Origin: JBBSOK01 sp038259825
Lineage (GTDB): Bacteria; Bacteroidota; Bacteroidia; Flavobacteriales; Flavobacteriaceae
Direction of reading: 5' to 3'
Length of the DNA stretch: 46,309 nt
NCBI GenBank assembly: GCA_038259825.1
Contig: JBBSOK010000004.1
Span: forward strand, 1-46,309
The number at the start of each line of letters is the position of its first letter. Within the stretch, counting starts at the first letter, position 1. The position numbers and the translations under genes are program-made. This document shows, piece by piece, positions 16,287-25,145 of this stretch. The notes beneath the pieces were generated by a model, which had not been told where the DNA came from, searched no databases, and saw only the letters and a program-made list of their open reading frames with translations.

Positions 16287-17393
16287 TTAATAGATTGCTG
16301 CGGTGCCGAATATAAATGCTATCATAGCAAAGCTGGTTACTATAAAAAATGTAAAGTTTAAAAGTACAAATTTTAAAATTGTTTTCCAACGGGATTGTTT
16401 GTAGTAGTTGCGCAACGCTTTATAAAAGTAAAATGGTGCAATTAGAAAAAATAAAACGGATATTAAATAATTGTTTCCCAATAGCAAATCTGGTAATTTG
16501 ACCAATAGCATTACCAAAAAAAGAAATGTGAATATGTGAAAAATAAAAATTAAATGTTCAATATATCTGTGTTTATTTCTATAATAAAGTAACCAGAAAA
16601 AAAGTGCATATATTGGAGCAAGAAAAAATAGAAAGAACGGAATTTTAGTAATTAAATATTGAATATATTCTTGCGGGTTTTTTTGAATTTGTTCTGCCCG
16701 CAAAGTTTTGTTGTAAAGCCAAATATTATATCTACTTTGCTCTTGTTTAAGACTGTCTAAAGCTTGGTTTGCTGTAATTTCTTTATGTTCTTCATGAAAT
16801 GAATTGTACATAGAAAATCGTTCGAAAGCTCTTTGCGCATATCCCATTTTACTGAGTGAATCTTCCGAAATAAAATAATTTTCAAAATTGTTTTCAATTG
16901 AATTTTTCTTTCCTTCAACATTTAAGATTTCATCGTCAAAATAAATATTATTTTTCTGTTTTATTGAATCTTCAATAGTACTATTAATCCAGCCTTCTTT
17001 GAAGTCATTTGCTTCATCGTTAAAATTTGTAAAAAGACTATTTAATAAAAAATAAACAATTGAAACACTCAAGAAAAACCGAAACGGATTGGCGTATCGT
17101 ACTCGTTGTCCATTCACATATTTTCGCGTAATCCTTCCTGGGTGGAAAAGGACATCTTTTATGGTATGCCGAAAACGAGAGTCATAACTAATAATACTTC
17201 CCAAAAATTCATTTAAAAAATCTTTAAGGGATAGCGGTTTTGTAGTATTTAGCTGTGAGCAATGTGGGCAATAAACATCGCTTAAATCAAGCGGTTGCTC
17301 GCAATTAAGACATTGGGAGCTTCGGTATTTGAAATGCCGGCGGTTTTCCGTGCTTATTTTTTTAAAAGTATCCTGTATTTCTCCTTTAGCCAT
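16287..17393 (-). CDS. DUF3667 family membrane protein with N-terminal zinc ribbon
   Basis: A 368-residue integral membrane protein. A zinc ribbon opens the protein (C28, C31, C42, C45 in CLNCEQP and YCPHCSQ). The conserved DUF3667 block follows: SRFRHTIKDVLFHPGRITRKYVNGQR (about 91-117, positions approximate), then ANPFRFFLSVSIVYFLLNSL as the first transmembrane segment. An extracytoplasmic or cytoplasmic Glu/Lys-rich loop (about 120-245) precedes four further hydrophobic segments between 250 and 365. The function of DUF3667 is unknown. It is translated together with apaG downstream; a link with divalent-cation handling would be speculative. Two ATG codons near the start were not distinguishable by a ribosome binding site. 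Confidence 0.85.
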   Translation of the reverse strand: MAKGEIQDTFKKISTENRRHFKYRSSQCLNCEQPLDLSDVYCPHCSQLNTTKPLSLKDFLNEFLGSIISYDSRFRHTIKDVLFHPGRITRKYVNGQRVRYANPFRFFLSVSIVYFLLNSLFTNFNDEANDFKEGWINSTIEDSIKQKNNIYFDDEILNVEGKKNSIENNFENYFISEDSLSKMGYAQRAFERFSMYNSFHEEHKEITANQALDSLKQEQSRYNIWLYNKTLRAEQIQKNPQEYIQYLITKIPFFLFFLAPIYALFFWLLYYRNKHRYIEHLIFIFHIFTFLFLVMLLVKLPDLLLGNNYLISVLFFLIAPFYFYKALRNYYKQSRWKTILKFVLLNFTFFIVTSFAMIAFIFGTAAIY

Positions 17394-17468
17394 TGGCTAA
17401 AATTAAGAATATTTCTTTCTGAATTTAAATAATTTTAAAGCCTTTAAAGATTTATTTTGAAGAAATTT

Positions 17469-18857
17469 TTACTGTTGAAAAACTTCCGGCTGTTTTAGGC
17501 TATGATGAGATTCTACAAAGGATTCTATTATTTCGAAAAAGTTAATAATATCTTCATTGCTATTACCTGAATTTATTGTAACCAGCCTTATAAACTGAAC
17601 ATTATTAAACATTCCAAAACCAATCATTAACTCCGCTTTTTTATAAAGTTCTGTGCACAATTTTTCTGCCGGAATATTTTTATAATTAAAGCAAATTGAA
17701 ATGGAATCATCAAAACTAAACAATGTATAATCAGGATTGTTTTTAATATAATTTCTAGCAGTTTCAGCTAATTCAAACTGTTTGTCAACTATGGTTTGCA
17801 GGCCTTTTGTGCCAACAGATTTCCATAACATCCAAAATTTTAGAGCGTCATTTCGTCTGCCACATTGAATGGAGGTTTTTCCCAAGTTATAATCGTCCCC
17901 ATCTGTTTGGTATAAATAGGCAGCATCGTTACTAAAGGAGTCGTGCAATTGTTTTTTGTGTTTGGTAACAATTATAGAGCAGGTAAGTGGTGTGCCCAAC
18001 ATTTTATGGGCATTTACACTAAAACTATCTGAAAGTTCTAAACCTTTTACAAGATGTTTATATTTTTCAGAAAAAATTATACCACCGCAATAAGCGCCAT
18101 CTACGTGGAGCCATAATTTAAACCTTTTACAAATTTTTGAAAGTGGAATTATCTCATCAAAAGCTCCTAATACTGTTGTTCCTGCAGTTGCATTTACAAA
18201 AAATGGTGTGTTTCCGTTTGCTATATCTTCTTCAATAGTTTTGGTAAGATTTTCAACTTTCATTTTACCGAATTCGTCACAATCTATGTAACGCACATTT
18301 TCTCTTCCAACGCCAATAAAAGCTGCATTTTTTGGAATTGAATAATGACTTTCAATGGAAGTGTAGACAATTAATTTTTCTGCAATTCCACTCTTTTTAA
18401 TCTTGGTATTTTTAGCATCTCGTGCCATTAGCATTGCCATAAAATTACTCATAGAACCGCCTGGAGCAAAGGTGCCGTCAGCATCTTTTCCATAGCCGAT
18501 TATATTACAAATTTGATGCAATATTTCCTTTTCAATTCCAACCATTGGGCCGGCAACCTTGTAGGTGTACATGCTATTATTTAGTAAAACAGAAAGCAAA
18601 TCGCCCAATGTTGCCTTTGCGTTTCTACCACCAAATAGTTGATTGAAAAATAATTTTGAAGCAGTTTTCGGAGTTTTGTCAATTAGTTTTTCAAGAATTG
18701 TTTCTAAATCGGATTCAGAAATCGCTTCTTCCGAGAGACTTAAATCCAGCGTATTAAATAATTTTGAAGGTGCAATTGGTTTAGCTACAGGATTATTTTC
18801 TTCCGCAGTTGTTAAGATTGTAGCTAATTTATTGAACAATATTAATTCGTTTTGCAT
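17469..18857 (-). CDS. Pyridoxal-dependent (group II) amino acid decarboxylase
   Basis: A 462-residue fold-type I PLP decarboxylase of the glutamate/aspartate/cysteine-sulfinate/diaminobutyrate group. Visible residues are APGGSMSNFMA (phosphate-binding), ESHYS with H171 stacking on PLP, NATAGTTVLGAFDEI, LHVDGAYCGG with D253, and VNAHKMLGTPL with the Schiff-base K285. These show an active enzyme, but substrate (glutamate to GABA, aspartate to beta-alanine, or another) is not decided. The gene has a promoter 25 nt upstream of the start and appears monocistronic. No terminator hairpin was found in the 75 nt before DUF3667, so read-through into DUF3667-apaG is possible. Confidence 0.9.
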   Translation of the reverse strand: MQNELILFNKLATILTTAEENNPVAKPIAPSKLFNTLDLSLSEEAISESDLETILEKLIDKTPKTASKLFFNQLFGGRNAKATLGDLLSVLLNNSMYTYKVAGPMVGIEKEILHQICNIIGYGKDADGTFAPGGSMSNFMAMLMARDAKNTKIKKSGIAEKLIVYTSIESHYSIPKNAAFIGVGRENVRYIDCDEFGKMKVENLTKTIEEDIANGNTPFFVNATAGTTVLGAFDEIIPLSKICKRFKLWLHVDGAYCGGIIFSEKYKHLVKGLELSDSFSVNAHKMLGTPLTCSIIVTKHKKQLHDSFSNDAAYLYQTDGDDYNLGKTSIQCGRRNDALKFWMLWKSVGTKGLQTIVDKQFELAETARNYIKNNPDYTLFSFDDSISICFNYKNIPAEKLCTELYKKAELMIGFGMFNNVQFIRLVTINSGNSNEDIINFFEIIESFVESHHSLKQPEVFQQ

Positions 18858-18881
18858 CTAAATTTTTTTTGCATTTGGTTG

Positions 18882-18909
18882 CAAAAATAGCGCAAAACTT
18901 ACAAACCAA
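18882..18909 (-). promoter_or_regulatory. Promoter of the PLP decarboxylase gene
   Basis: Read on the minus strand, TTG (18909-18907), 17 nt, then TATTTTTG (18889-18882). The -7 element ends 25 nt before the ATG, giving a leader of roughly 15-20 nt. Confidence 0.65.
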
Positions 18910-18914
18910 CATTG

Positions 18915-20165
18915 TTAGTTATTTGTAATTACTTGGGAATTAGCACTACCCATACCAATTATTCGATCAAATCTTGCTCCCAAATCTCTGAAATAAACTA
19001 ACACTGTGTAATCATTTTCGGTCTGCCAATAATCACCACTCACAGCGCCACCGTTTACTGTGCCGTCGCGGTTAACCAAAACATATTTATAGTTATAAAA
19101 ACCTTGTTTGAAAAGCCTTTCATTTTTATAAGTATCGGTTTTTGGGTCATATTTCATGTATGTTGAACCGTCTATCGTCCAATTGTTGAAATTTCCATAC
19201 AGGTGCAACTCCTTGTCCCCAATGTCTTCAAAATATTGAAGGTTGAAAAACATACGTACATATTCCGCTTCAATATCTGGGTTTGGAGCATTTAAGTTTC
19301 GCACTACAAAATTTCCATTTATATCTGGATTATAGGTGTAAGGCCTATCATATCTGCCAATATCTGTAAATAAATAGTTTTCATACAAATCTGAAACTTC
19401 AACTTTTCGAACTCCATTTGTAGCTGCACGAATATCTTTATTGTCGAATGCCAAAAACTCGTTTCCGCCACCAAATGAAGATTCTTGGTCGTAACGGTAA
19501 ATTAACTCGCCGCCAATTGTATACTGCGGTACTAAGTCTTTAATTGCATTTTTTAAATTACTGTTTTGTATAACCAACGTCTTAACTGTTTGGTTAGGGT
19601 TTACCAACAAGAAATTAGGGCTGTTTATTACGAAGTTTACTACTTGACGTCCTTCTACAAATTTTAAATTTCTGCTACGTCGTATTTCAACCCCAACAGT
19701 TGCAAGATTTTCAACAATCATAAATTTTCTTGAAAACACTAATTCTTGGGAATCATTATAAATGCTAATTAAATAATTTCCGCTTTTTAAGATTGCGCGC
19801 GTTTCTCTGTTTGGAATTGTAAGTGTATAATGTGAAAAAAGTTGGAGTGTATTAAATGAGTTTTCGTACGTTTCAATCCGCACATCATCAAAACCGTTCA
19901 GGTATTCACCTTTGCTAAGATCGCTTGTGGTCCAATCAAAATTATGATGGGTAATTTTGTAATAATAATCTTCCTCATCACCATTAATATCATCAAAAGA
20001 AAGTTGGAGTTGTTGTCCAAGGGTTATTATCGGTAATTCGCTAAATTCAGTATCTCCCCTAAATTGAATTGTTTTAATAAATTCAGGTTCAATCTTCTCA
20101 TTTGCTTGACTGTAGATATAATGTGAAGAAAATAGTAGGATTGATAGGTAGATAATTTTTTTCAT
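18915..20165 (-). CDS. Type IX secretion system plug protein (DUF5103)
   Basis: A 416-residue periplasmic protein with a signal peptide (residues 1-19, ending near IYS-QA). The sequence matches the DUF5103 family, recognised as the Plug of the T9SS SprA translocon in Flavobacterium johnsoniae, which closes the periplasmic end of the pore when PorV is absent. The first domain shows the typical ITLGQQLQLSFDDIN, then YYYKITHHNFDWTTSDL and EYLNGFDDVRIETYENSFNT. A second beta domain follows (EYVRMFFNLQY, LHLYGNFNNW). It lies divergently from nqrA with interleaved promoters. Several T9SS cargo genes are in the same window; other T9SS components are not. Confidence 0.88.
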   Translation of the reverse strand: MKKIIYLSILLFSSHYIYSQANEKIEPEFIKTIQFRGDTEFSELPIITLGQQLQLSFDDINGDEEDYYYKITHHNFDWTTSDLSKGEYLNGFDDVRIETYENSFNTLQLFSHYTLTIPNRETRAILKSGNYLISIYNDSQELVFSRKFMIVENLATVGVEIRRSRNLKFVEGRQVVNFVINSPNFLLVNPNQTVKTLVIQNSNLKNAIKDLVPQYTIGGELIYRYDQESSFGGGNEFLAFDNKDIRAATNGVRKVEVSDLYENYLFTDIGRYDRPYTYNPDINGNFVVRNLNAPNPDIEAEYVRMFFNLQYFEDIGDKELHLYGNFNNWTIDGSTYMKYDPKTDTYKNERLFKQGFYNYKYVLVNRDGTVNGGAVSGDYWQTENDYTVLVYFRDLGARFDRIIGMGSANSQVITNN

Positions 20166-20245
20166 AAAGATTTTTTAAAAGGTTGGATAAATATAAACAA
20201 TTTTTATGCCTAAATTTTGTTGAATATTAATTAGCAATTTCTCAA

Positions 20246-20273
20246 CAAAATTAACGTTGAAATATTGTGTCAA
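20246..20273 (-). promoter_or_regulatory. Promoter of the T9SS plug gene
   Basis: On the minus strand TTG (20273-20271), 17 nt, TAATTTTG (20253-20246), about 80 nt upstream of the plug start. Its -33 element sits within the nqrA promoter. Confidence 0.65.
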
Positions 20274-20296
20274 GACAGTTTTAATTTTTAAATTTG
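20265..20296 (+). promoter_or_regulatory. Promoter of the nqr operon
   Basis: TTG (20265-20267), 21 nt, TAAATTTG (20289-20296), followed by GCA as in the queA and rsmG promoters. The leader to the nqrA ATG would be about 75 nt. Confidence 0.7.
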
Positions 20297-20374
20297 CACG
20301 CCTTAAATTTATGTTGAACTTTTCTTCATAAATGCTTGAGGCTTTTAAAAGACAATTTTAACACCCAACATCCT

Positions 20375-21727
20375 ATGTCCAAAGACATTAAGATTAAAAA
20401 AGGTCTTACCATCCGTTTAAAGGGCGAAGCTGATAAAACACTTTCTAATGCGCCTAGGTCACGTACCTTTTCAATAAAACCTGCAGATTTTCATCTTATT
20501 ACGCCAAAAATGGTTGTTAAAGAAGGTGCAAAAGTAAAAGCGGGAGACACGTTGTTTTTTAGCAAAAGTAAAGAACCAGTTAGGTTTGTATCGCCCGTTA
20601 GCGGCACACTTACGAAAATTGAACGTGGAGCAAAACGTGTAATAACTGATTTGGTAATTGAAGCAGACGCTCAAGATGATTTTAAAGATTTCGGCATATT
20701 AAATGTTGAAACTGCTTCGGCCGAGCAAATTATTGCTCGTCTTTTAGAAAGTGGTTGCTGGCCTTTCATTAAACAGCGCCCATATGATGTTATTGCAGAC
20801 TTTGAAAACCCTCCTAAACACATATTTATTTCAGCTAATGCAACTGCACCACTTGCGGCAGATTATGATTTTACGCTTCAAGGCAAGGAAAATGAACTTC
20901 AAGCCGCCGTTACTGCGTTAAGCAAATTAACTGAAGGAAAAGTTCAAATTGGTGTTGGTGCGAAAGGAAATTCGCCCTTTAAAAATGTAAAGAACTGTAC
21001 AACGTACAATGTTTCTGGCCCACACCCGGCTGGTAATGTTGGTACTTTGATAAATAAGATTAGCCCTATAAATAAAAACGAGCAAGTTTGGACTATAACA
21101 CCGCAAGATTTGGTGATAATTGGCAATTTGTTTTTAACAGGTAAATTTGATGCAGAACGTATTATAGCATTGGCTGGCTCTTCTGTTAAAGCTCCAAAAT
21201 ATTATAGAACAAAGATTGGTGCTGAGGTTTCTACATTTATTTATGACGCAGGTTTGGATGAAGAAAACGTGCGAGTTATTAGTGGAAACATATTAACAGG
21301 AAAAGGAGTATCGTTAAAAGGTCATTTAGGATATTATGTAAATGAAGTTACTGTAATTCCTGAAGGAAATGATTACGAATTTTTTGGCTGGAACAAACCT
21401 GTTTTTGATAAAATTTCAACTAGTAGAGCTCTAACTTTTTCGTGGTTGTTTCCGAAGAAAAAGTTTGAATTGGATACCAATACAAATGGTGAGCACCGAG
21501 CATTTGTAGTTACAGGAAATTATGAAGAAGTTTTTCCGCTAGATATGTATCCATTGCAAATGTTGAAATCCTGTATGGTTCAAGACTTAGATTCTATGGA
21601 AGCGCTAGGTATGTATGAGGTTGCACCAGAAGATTTTGCACTTACAGAATTTGTTTGTGTAAGTAAGCAACCGCACCAAAAAATTATTAGAAACGGGTTA
21701 GATTTAATGTATAAAGAAATAGGATAA
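20375..21727 (+). CDS. nqrA: Na+-translocating NADH:quinone reductase subunit A
   Basis: NqrA is the cytoplasmic subunit that contributes to quinone binding in the Na+-pumping NADH:quinone oxidoreductase. The protein has 450 residues from the ATG at 20375, typical length, beginning MSKDIKIKKGLTIRLKGEAD as usual for the family. Conserved segments include KVKAGDTLFFSK and the biotinyl/lipoyl-like PVRFVSPVSGTL at the N-terminus, NVGTLINKI in the middle, and PLDMYPLQMLKSC near the C-terminus. A TTG at 20336 would add 13 residues but lacks family similarity. First gene of nqrABCDEF: 4 nt to nqrB. Confidence 0.97.
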   Translation: MSKDIKIKKGLTIRLKGEADKTLSNAPRSRTFSIKPADFHLITPKMVVKEGAKVKAGDTLFFSKSKEPVRFVSPVSGTLTKIERGAKRVITDLVIEADAQDDFKDFGILNVETASAEQIIARLLESGCWPFIKQRPYDVIADFENPPKHIFISANATAPLAADYDFTLQGKENELQAAVTALSKLTEGKVQIGVGAKGNSPFKNVKNCTTYNVSGPHPAGNVGTLINKISPINKNEQVWTITPQDLVIIGNLFLTGKFDAERIIALAGSSVKAPKYYRTKIGAEVSTFIYDAGLDEENVRVISGNILTGKGVSLKGHLGYYVNEVTVIPEGNDYEFFGWNKPVFDKISTSRALTFSWLFPKKKFELDTNTNGEHRAFVVTGNYEEVFPLDMYPLQMLKSCMVQDLDSMEALGMYEVAPEDFALTEFVCVSKQPHQKIIRNGLDLMYKEIG

Positions 21728-21731
21728 AGCT

Positions 21732-22940
21732 ATGAGCTTAAAGCAAAATTTACATCAGCTTAAAGAAAAGTATAGTGGCACTAATATGGCACCAGCCTTT
21801 AATGCGCTTCATACTTTTTTATATACGCCAAATGAAACTACACATTCTGGTGGCCACGTTAGGGCTGCGGATGATTTAAAGCGTACAATGAATACGGTAA
21901 TTTTAGCATTAGTACCGTGTTTGATCTTTGGAATGTTTAATGCAGGTTACCAATATAATGTTCAAATAGGTGTTGTAGAGGCAGTAAATAATGCATTCTT
22001 CAGCGGTTCGTTTTGGAATTGGGACAACTTAGTTATAGGTCTGTGGAAAATATTACCAATGATAATTGTGTCCTACGGCGTTGGTTTGGGGATAGAATTC
22101 CTTTTTGCGGTTATTAAGAAACATGAGGTTGAAGAAGGTTATTTGGTTACCGGATTGTTAGTGCCTCTAATTATGCCAATTGACCTTCCACTTTGGATGC
22201 TAGCAGTAGCAGTTGCTTTTGGTGTTGTAATTGGCAAAGAGGTCTTTGGCGGTACAGGGATGAATATATTGAATCCCGCACTTACAATCAGAGCTTTTCT
22301 TTTCTTCGCCTATCCAACTTGGATGAGTGGTGATAAGGTTTGGGTAAATAATGCAGTTGCAACAGTGGGGCAACCAGACGCAATTTCAGGCGAAACTATT
22401 TTAGGCTCTTTGGCTCAAAATAATAGTGTTGCATATAGTACTTGGGACATGTTTATGGGCTTTATACCTGGATCCATTGGCGAAACATCTACGTTATTTG
22501 TAATTTTAGGAGCCGCATTTCTAATATTTACAAAAATAGGCAGCTGGCGGATTATGTTATCTGCAGTGTTAGGTGCTTTGTCTATAGGCCTAATTTTTAA
22601 TGGAGTTGTAGAAGCAGGTTGGATTGGTGAAACAAGTAAGTTTTATGGATTAATGAGTACTAAATTTTGGATGCACCTAATTATTGGTAGCTTCGCGTTT
22701 GGTGCTGTCTTTATGGCCACAGATCCTGTTTCGGCAGCGCAAACAAACAAGGGTAAATGGATTTACGGTTTTTTAATTGGATTTATAGGTATTCTTATTA
22801 GAGTATTTAATCCAGCGTATCCAGAAGGAATTATGCTTTCAATATTATTATTAAATGTTTTTGCTCCAACAATAGATCATTATGTAATTGAAGGCAACAT
22901 TAAAATGAGAGCGAAACGTCTTAAAGTTAAAACAGCTTAA
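21732..22940 (+). CDS. nqrB: Na+-translocating NADH:quinone reductase subunit B
   Basis: NqrB is the large membrane subunit that binds riboflavin and a covalent FMN and forms the likely Na+ path. The 402 residues match the family (about 410). The covalent FMN site is T222 in DAISGET (216-222), which fits the ApbE recognition pattern Dxx(S/T)GxT; Glu replaces the commoner Ala. Other conserved segments are GGHVRAADDLKRTM (40-53), GKEVFGGTGMNILNPAL (168-184) and MATDPVSAAQT (328-338). About ten hydrophobic segments are visible. Only 2 nt separate it from nqrC. FMN attachment would need the ApbE encoded at 38573-39580. Confidence 0.97.
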   Translation: MSLKQNLHQLKEKYSGTNMAPAFNALHTFLYTPNETTHSGGHVRAADDLKRTMNTVILALVPCLIFGMFNAGYQYNVQIGVVEAVNNAFFSGSFWNWDNLVIGLWKILPMIIVSYGVGLGIEFLFAVIKKHEVEEGYLVTGLLVPLIMPIDLPLWMLAVAVAFGVVIGKEVFGGTGMNILNPALTIRAFLFFAYPTWMSGDKVWVNNAVATVGQPDAISGETILGSLAQNNSVAYSTWDMFMGFIPGSIGETSTLFVILGAAFLIFTKIGSWRIMLSAVLGALSIGLIFNGVVEAGWIGETSKFYGLMSTKFWMHLIIGSFAFGAVFMATDPVSAAQTNKGKWIYGFLIGFIGILIRVFNPAYPEGIMLSILLLNVFAPTIDHYVIEGNIKMRAKRLKVKTA

Positions 22941-22942
22941 TT

Positions 22943-23692
22943 ATGGCAATTAAAACAGATAAAAACAGCTACACAATAATTTTTGCCATCATTATGGTAT
23001 TGGTTGTTGGGTCATTACTTGCAGGTTTTTCCAGCGGTTTGAAACCAATGGTAACTCAAAATATGGAGGCTGAAAAAAAGCAGAACATTCTTTACGCAAT
23101 GAATGTAAATGACAATGAAGGTGATGGAGATGTTACTTTTATCTCAACAGATAAAGTAGCTGGTGAGTTTTCAAAATACATTACAAACCAATATGTTATT
23201 GAAGGTGAGAAGGTAACTGAAAATCCAGAAGCATATTTGATTGATATCAAGAAAGAAGGAACAAAAGCGAAAGATGCTAATTACGTGAGAAAACTTCCAA
23301 TAATGGTAGGCGAGAAAGACGGTAAGGAAATCTACGTAGTACCTGTTAGAGGAAAAGGTCTTTGGGATGCTATTTGGGGCTTTGTTGCTATGGATAAAAC
23401 AATGACAATACAAGGTGTTTATTTTGATCATAAAGGTGAAACACCCGGTCTGGGTGCAGAAATAAAGCAGCGTTATTTTATGGACGATTTTACTGGGGAA
23501 AGTTTCCTAAACGGGAATGCTTTTGAAGGTATTAAAGTAGCAAAAGGAAACAACGATCCACTAAATAGTGACAAAGACGACTACGCGGTTGATGCCTTAG
23601 CGGGAGCAACCATTACGGGTGATGGTGTTTCTGCAATGCTACAGAAAGACATTAAAATGTATGTACCTTATTTTCAGACTCTAAATAAATAA
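22943..23692 (+). CDS. nqrC: Na+-translocating NADH:quinone reductase subunit C
   Basis: NqrC carries a covalent FMN in a periplasmic domain anchored by an N-terminal helix (residues about 11-31). The 249 residues are normal length. The flavinylation motif is DALAGAT (217-223), with FMN expected on T223, followed by ITGDGVSAML. Upstream conserved segments are PVRGKGLWDAIWGFVA (134-149) and HKGETPGLGAEI (163-174). It receives electrons from NqrD/E and passes them to NqrB. It starts 2 nt after nqrB and 3 nt precede nqrD. Confidence 0.97.
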   Translation: MAIKTDKNSYTIIFAIIMVLVVGSLLAGFSSGLKPMVTQNMEAEKKQNILYAMNVNDNEGDGDVTFISTDKVAGEFSKYITNQYVIEGEKVTENPEAYLIDIKKEGTKAKDANYVRKLPIMVGEKDGKEIYVVPVRGKGLWDAIWGFVAMDKTMTIQGVYFDHKGETPGLGAEIKQRYFMDDFTGESFLNGNAFEGIKVAKGNNDPLNSDKDDYAVDALAGATITGDGVSAMLQKDIKMYVPYFQTLNK

Positions 23693-23695
23693 GAA

Positions 23696-24343
23696 ATGGC
23701 CTTATTATCAAAAAAAGATAGAAAACTAATTTTAGATCCTTTAGCGGACGATAACCCAATTACTATTCAAGTGCTTGGTATATGTTCAGCCTTGGCAATT
23801 ACGGCACAGTTAAAGCCATCTATAGTAATGGCAGTTTCTGTAATGTTCGTCCTTGGAGCAGGTAACGTAGTTATCTCATTGATGCGAAATATAATTCCTT
23901 CAAAAATTAGAATAATAGTTCAACTAATTGTAGTTGCAACGCTTGTAATTATTGTAGATCAAGTATTAAAAGCTTTTGCTTACGAGTTAAGTAAGGAGCT
24001 TTCAGTATTTATTGGTTTAATTATTACCAATTGTATAATTATGGGTCGTTTTGAAGCTTTTGCTTTAGGAAATGGACCGTGGAGATCATTTTTGGATGGA
24101 ATTGGTAATGCTGCCGGTTATGGTGTTATTTTAATAATCGTTGGATTTTTTCGTGAATTACTTGGTAGTGGTACACTTTTCGGATTTCAGGTTTTAGGAG
24201 ATCCTATAACTAAAACGGGATTGTATTCAATAGGTTATGAGAATAATGGATTTATGGTATTACCCCCAATGGCATTAATTGTGGTTGGTATTATTATTTG
24301 GGTACAACGCAGTAGAAACAAAGCTTTAATAGAAGAAAATTAG
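23696..24343 (+). CDS. nqrD: Na+-translocating NADH:quinone reductase subunit D
   Basis: A 215-residue membrane subunit homologous to NqrE. The two cysteines that hold half of the NqrD/E intramembrane iron centre are present: C30 in LGICSALA and C113 in IITNCIIMGRFEAFA, closely matching C29 and C112 of Vibrio cholerae. Six hydrophobic helices are visible. The segment DGIGNAAGYGVILIIVGFFRELLGSG is the conserved second half (given here in part by position 131-156). A 40-nt gap separates it from nqrE, the largest within the operon. Confidence 0.97.
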   Translation: MALLSKKDRKLILDPLADDNPITIQVLGICSALAITAQLKPSIVMAVSVMFVLGAGNVVISLMRNIIPSKIRIIVQLIVVATLVIIVDQVLKAFAYELSKELSVFIGLIITNCIIMGRFEAFALGNGPWRSFLDGIGNAAGYGVILIIVGFFRELLGSGTLFGFQVLGDPITKTGLYSIGYENNGFMVLPPMALIVVGIIIWVQRSRNKALIEEN

Positions 24344-24383
24344 TAATTCAGAATTTAGAGTTATTAATTCATAATTAGATAAA

Positions 24384-25139
24384 ATGGAACACGTAGAATT
24401 ATTTTTCAAATCAATCTTTGTAGATAACATGGTATTCGCATACTTTTTGGGTATGTGTTCCTACTTAGCAGTTTCTAAAAAGGTGAGTACGGCTGTTGGT
24501 CTTGGAGCAGCGGTTATTTTTGTTTTAACGGTAACAGTTCCGCTTAACTGGTTTTTAGACCAATATATTCTTCAACCAGGCGCTCTTTCTTGGATCGATG
24601 GGAATAGGGCAACGCCAGAGTTAAGTGCGTATGCAGATTACGATTTAAGTTTCTTATCGTTTATTCTTTTTATAGCGACAATAGCAACTATGGTTCAATT
24701 AGTTGAGATAATTGTAGAGAAATTTTCACCATCATTATATAACTCATTAGGTATATTTTTACCGCTTATTGCCGTAAACTGTGCTATCTTGGGTGGGTCT
24801 TTATTTATGCAGTCAAGAGAAATTGAAACTTCATTACTAGCGCTTAATTATGGTTTTAGTTCTGGAATTGGCTGGTTTCTTGCAATTGTAGCAATTGCAG
24901 CAATTCGTGAAAAAATTAGATATAGCAATGTCCCAGCTCCATTACGCGGTTTGGGTATCACTTTTATAATAACAGGATTAATGGCAATTGGCTTTATGAG
25001 TTTTGGAGGTATGTTAACTGGAGGAGATGATGAATCACCTTCCTTAGATGGCCAGACAGAAAAAGTAGGAGTTCAAGCAGAAAATAACGTTCAAATTGAA
25101 ACTGAGCGAACAGCAGTAGTTTCTGAATCACAAAATTAA
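24384..25139 (+). CDS. nqrE: Na+-translocating NADH:quinone reductase subunit E, with C-terminal extension
   Basis: A membrane subunit that pairs with NqrD around an iron-sulfur centre. The ligand cysteines are C26 in FLGMCSYLAVSKKV and C133 in AVNCAILGGSLFM, equivalent to C26 and C120 of Vibrio cholerae; the larger spacing reflects an insertion in the loop at about 60-87 (YILQPGALSWIDGN and onward). The core ends near residue 208. The protein has 251 residues against about 200 in proteobacteria, with a hydrophilic tail at about 212-251 rich in Glu, Gln, Asp and Thr. The stop at 25139 is a few bases before the nqrF start. Confidence 0.96.
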   Translation: MEHVELFFKSIFVDNMVFAYFLGMCSYLAVSKKVSTAVGLGAAVIFVLTVTVPLNWFLDQYILQPGALSWIDGNRATPELSAYADYDLSFLSFILFIATIATMVQLVEIIVEKFSPSLYNSLGIFLPLIAVNCAILGGSLFMQSREIETSLLALNYGFSSGIGWFLAIVAIAAIREKIRYSNVPAPLRGLGITFIITGLMAIGFMSFGGMLTGGDDESPSLDGQTEKVGVQAENNVQIETERTAVVSESQN

Positions 25140-25145
25140 TATCTT

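Noticed and set aside
16285..16389. A 35-residue N-terminal extension of ApaG
   Set aside because: It lies inside the DUF3667 gene, has no resemblance to ApaG N-termini, and the ATG at 16284 gives the normal family length.
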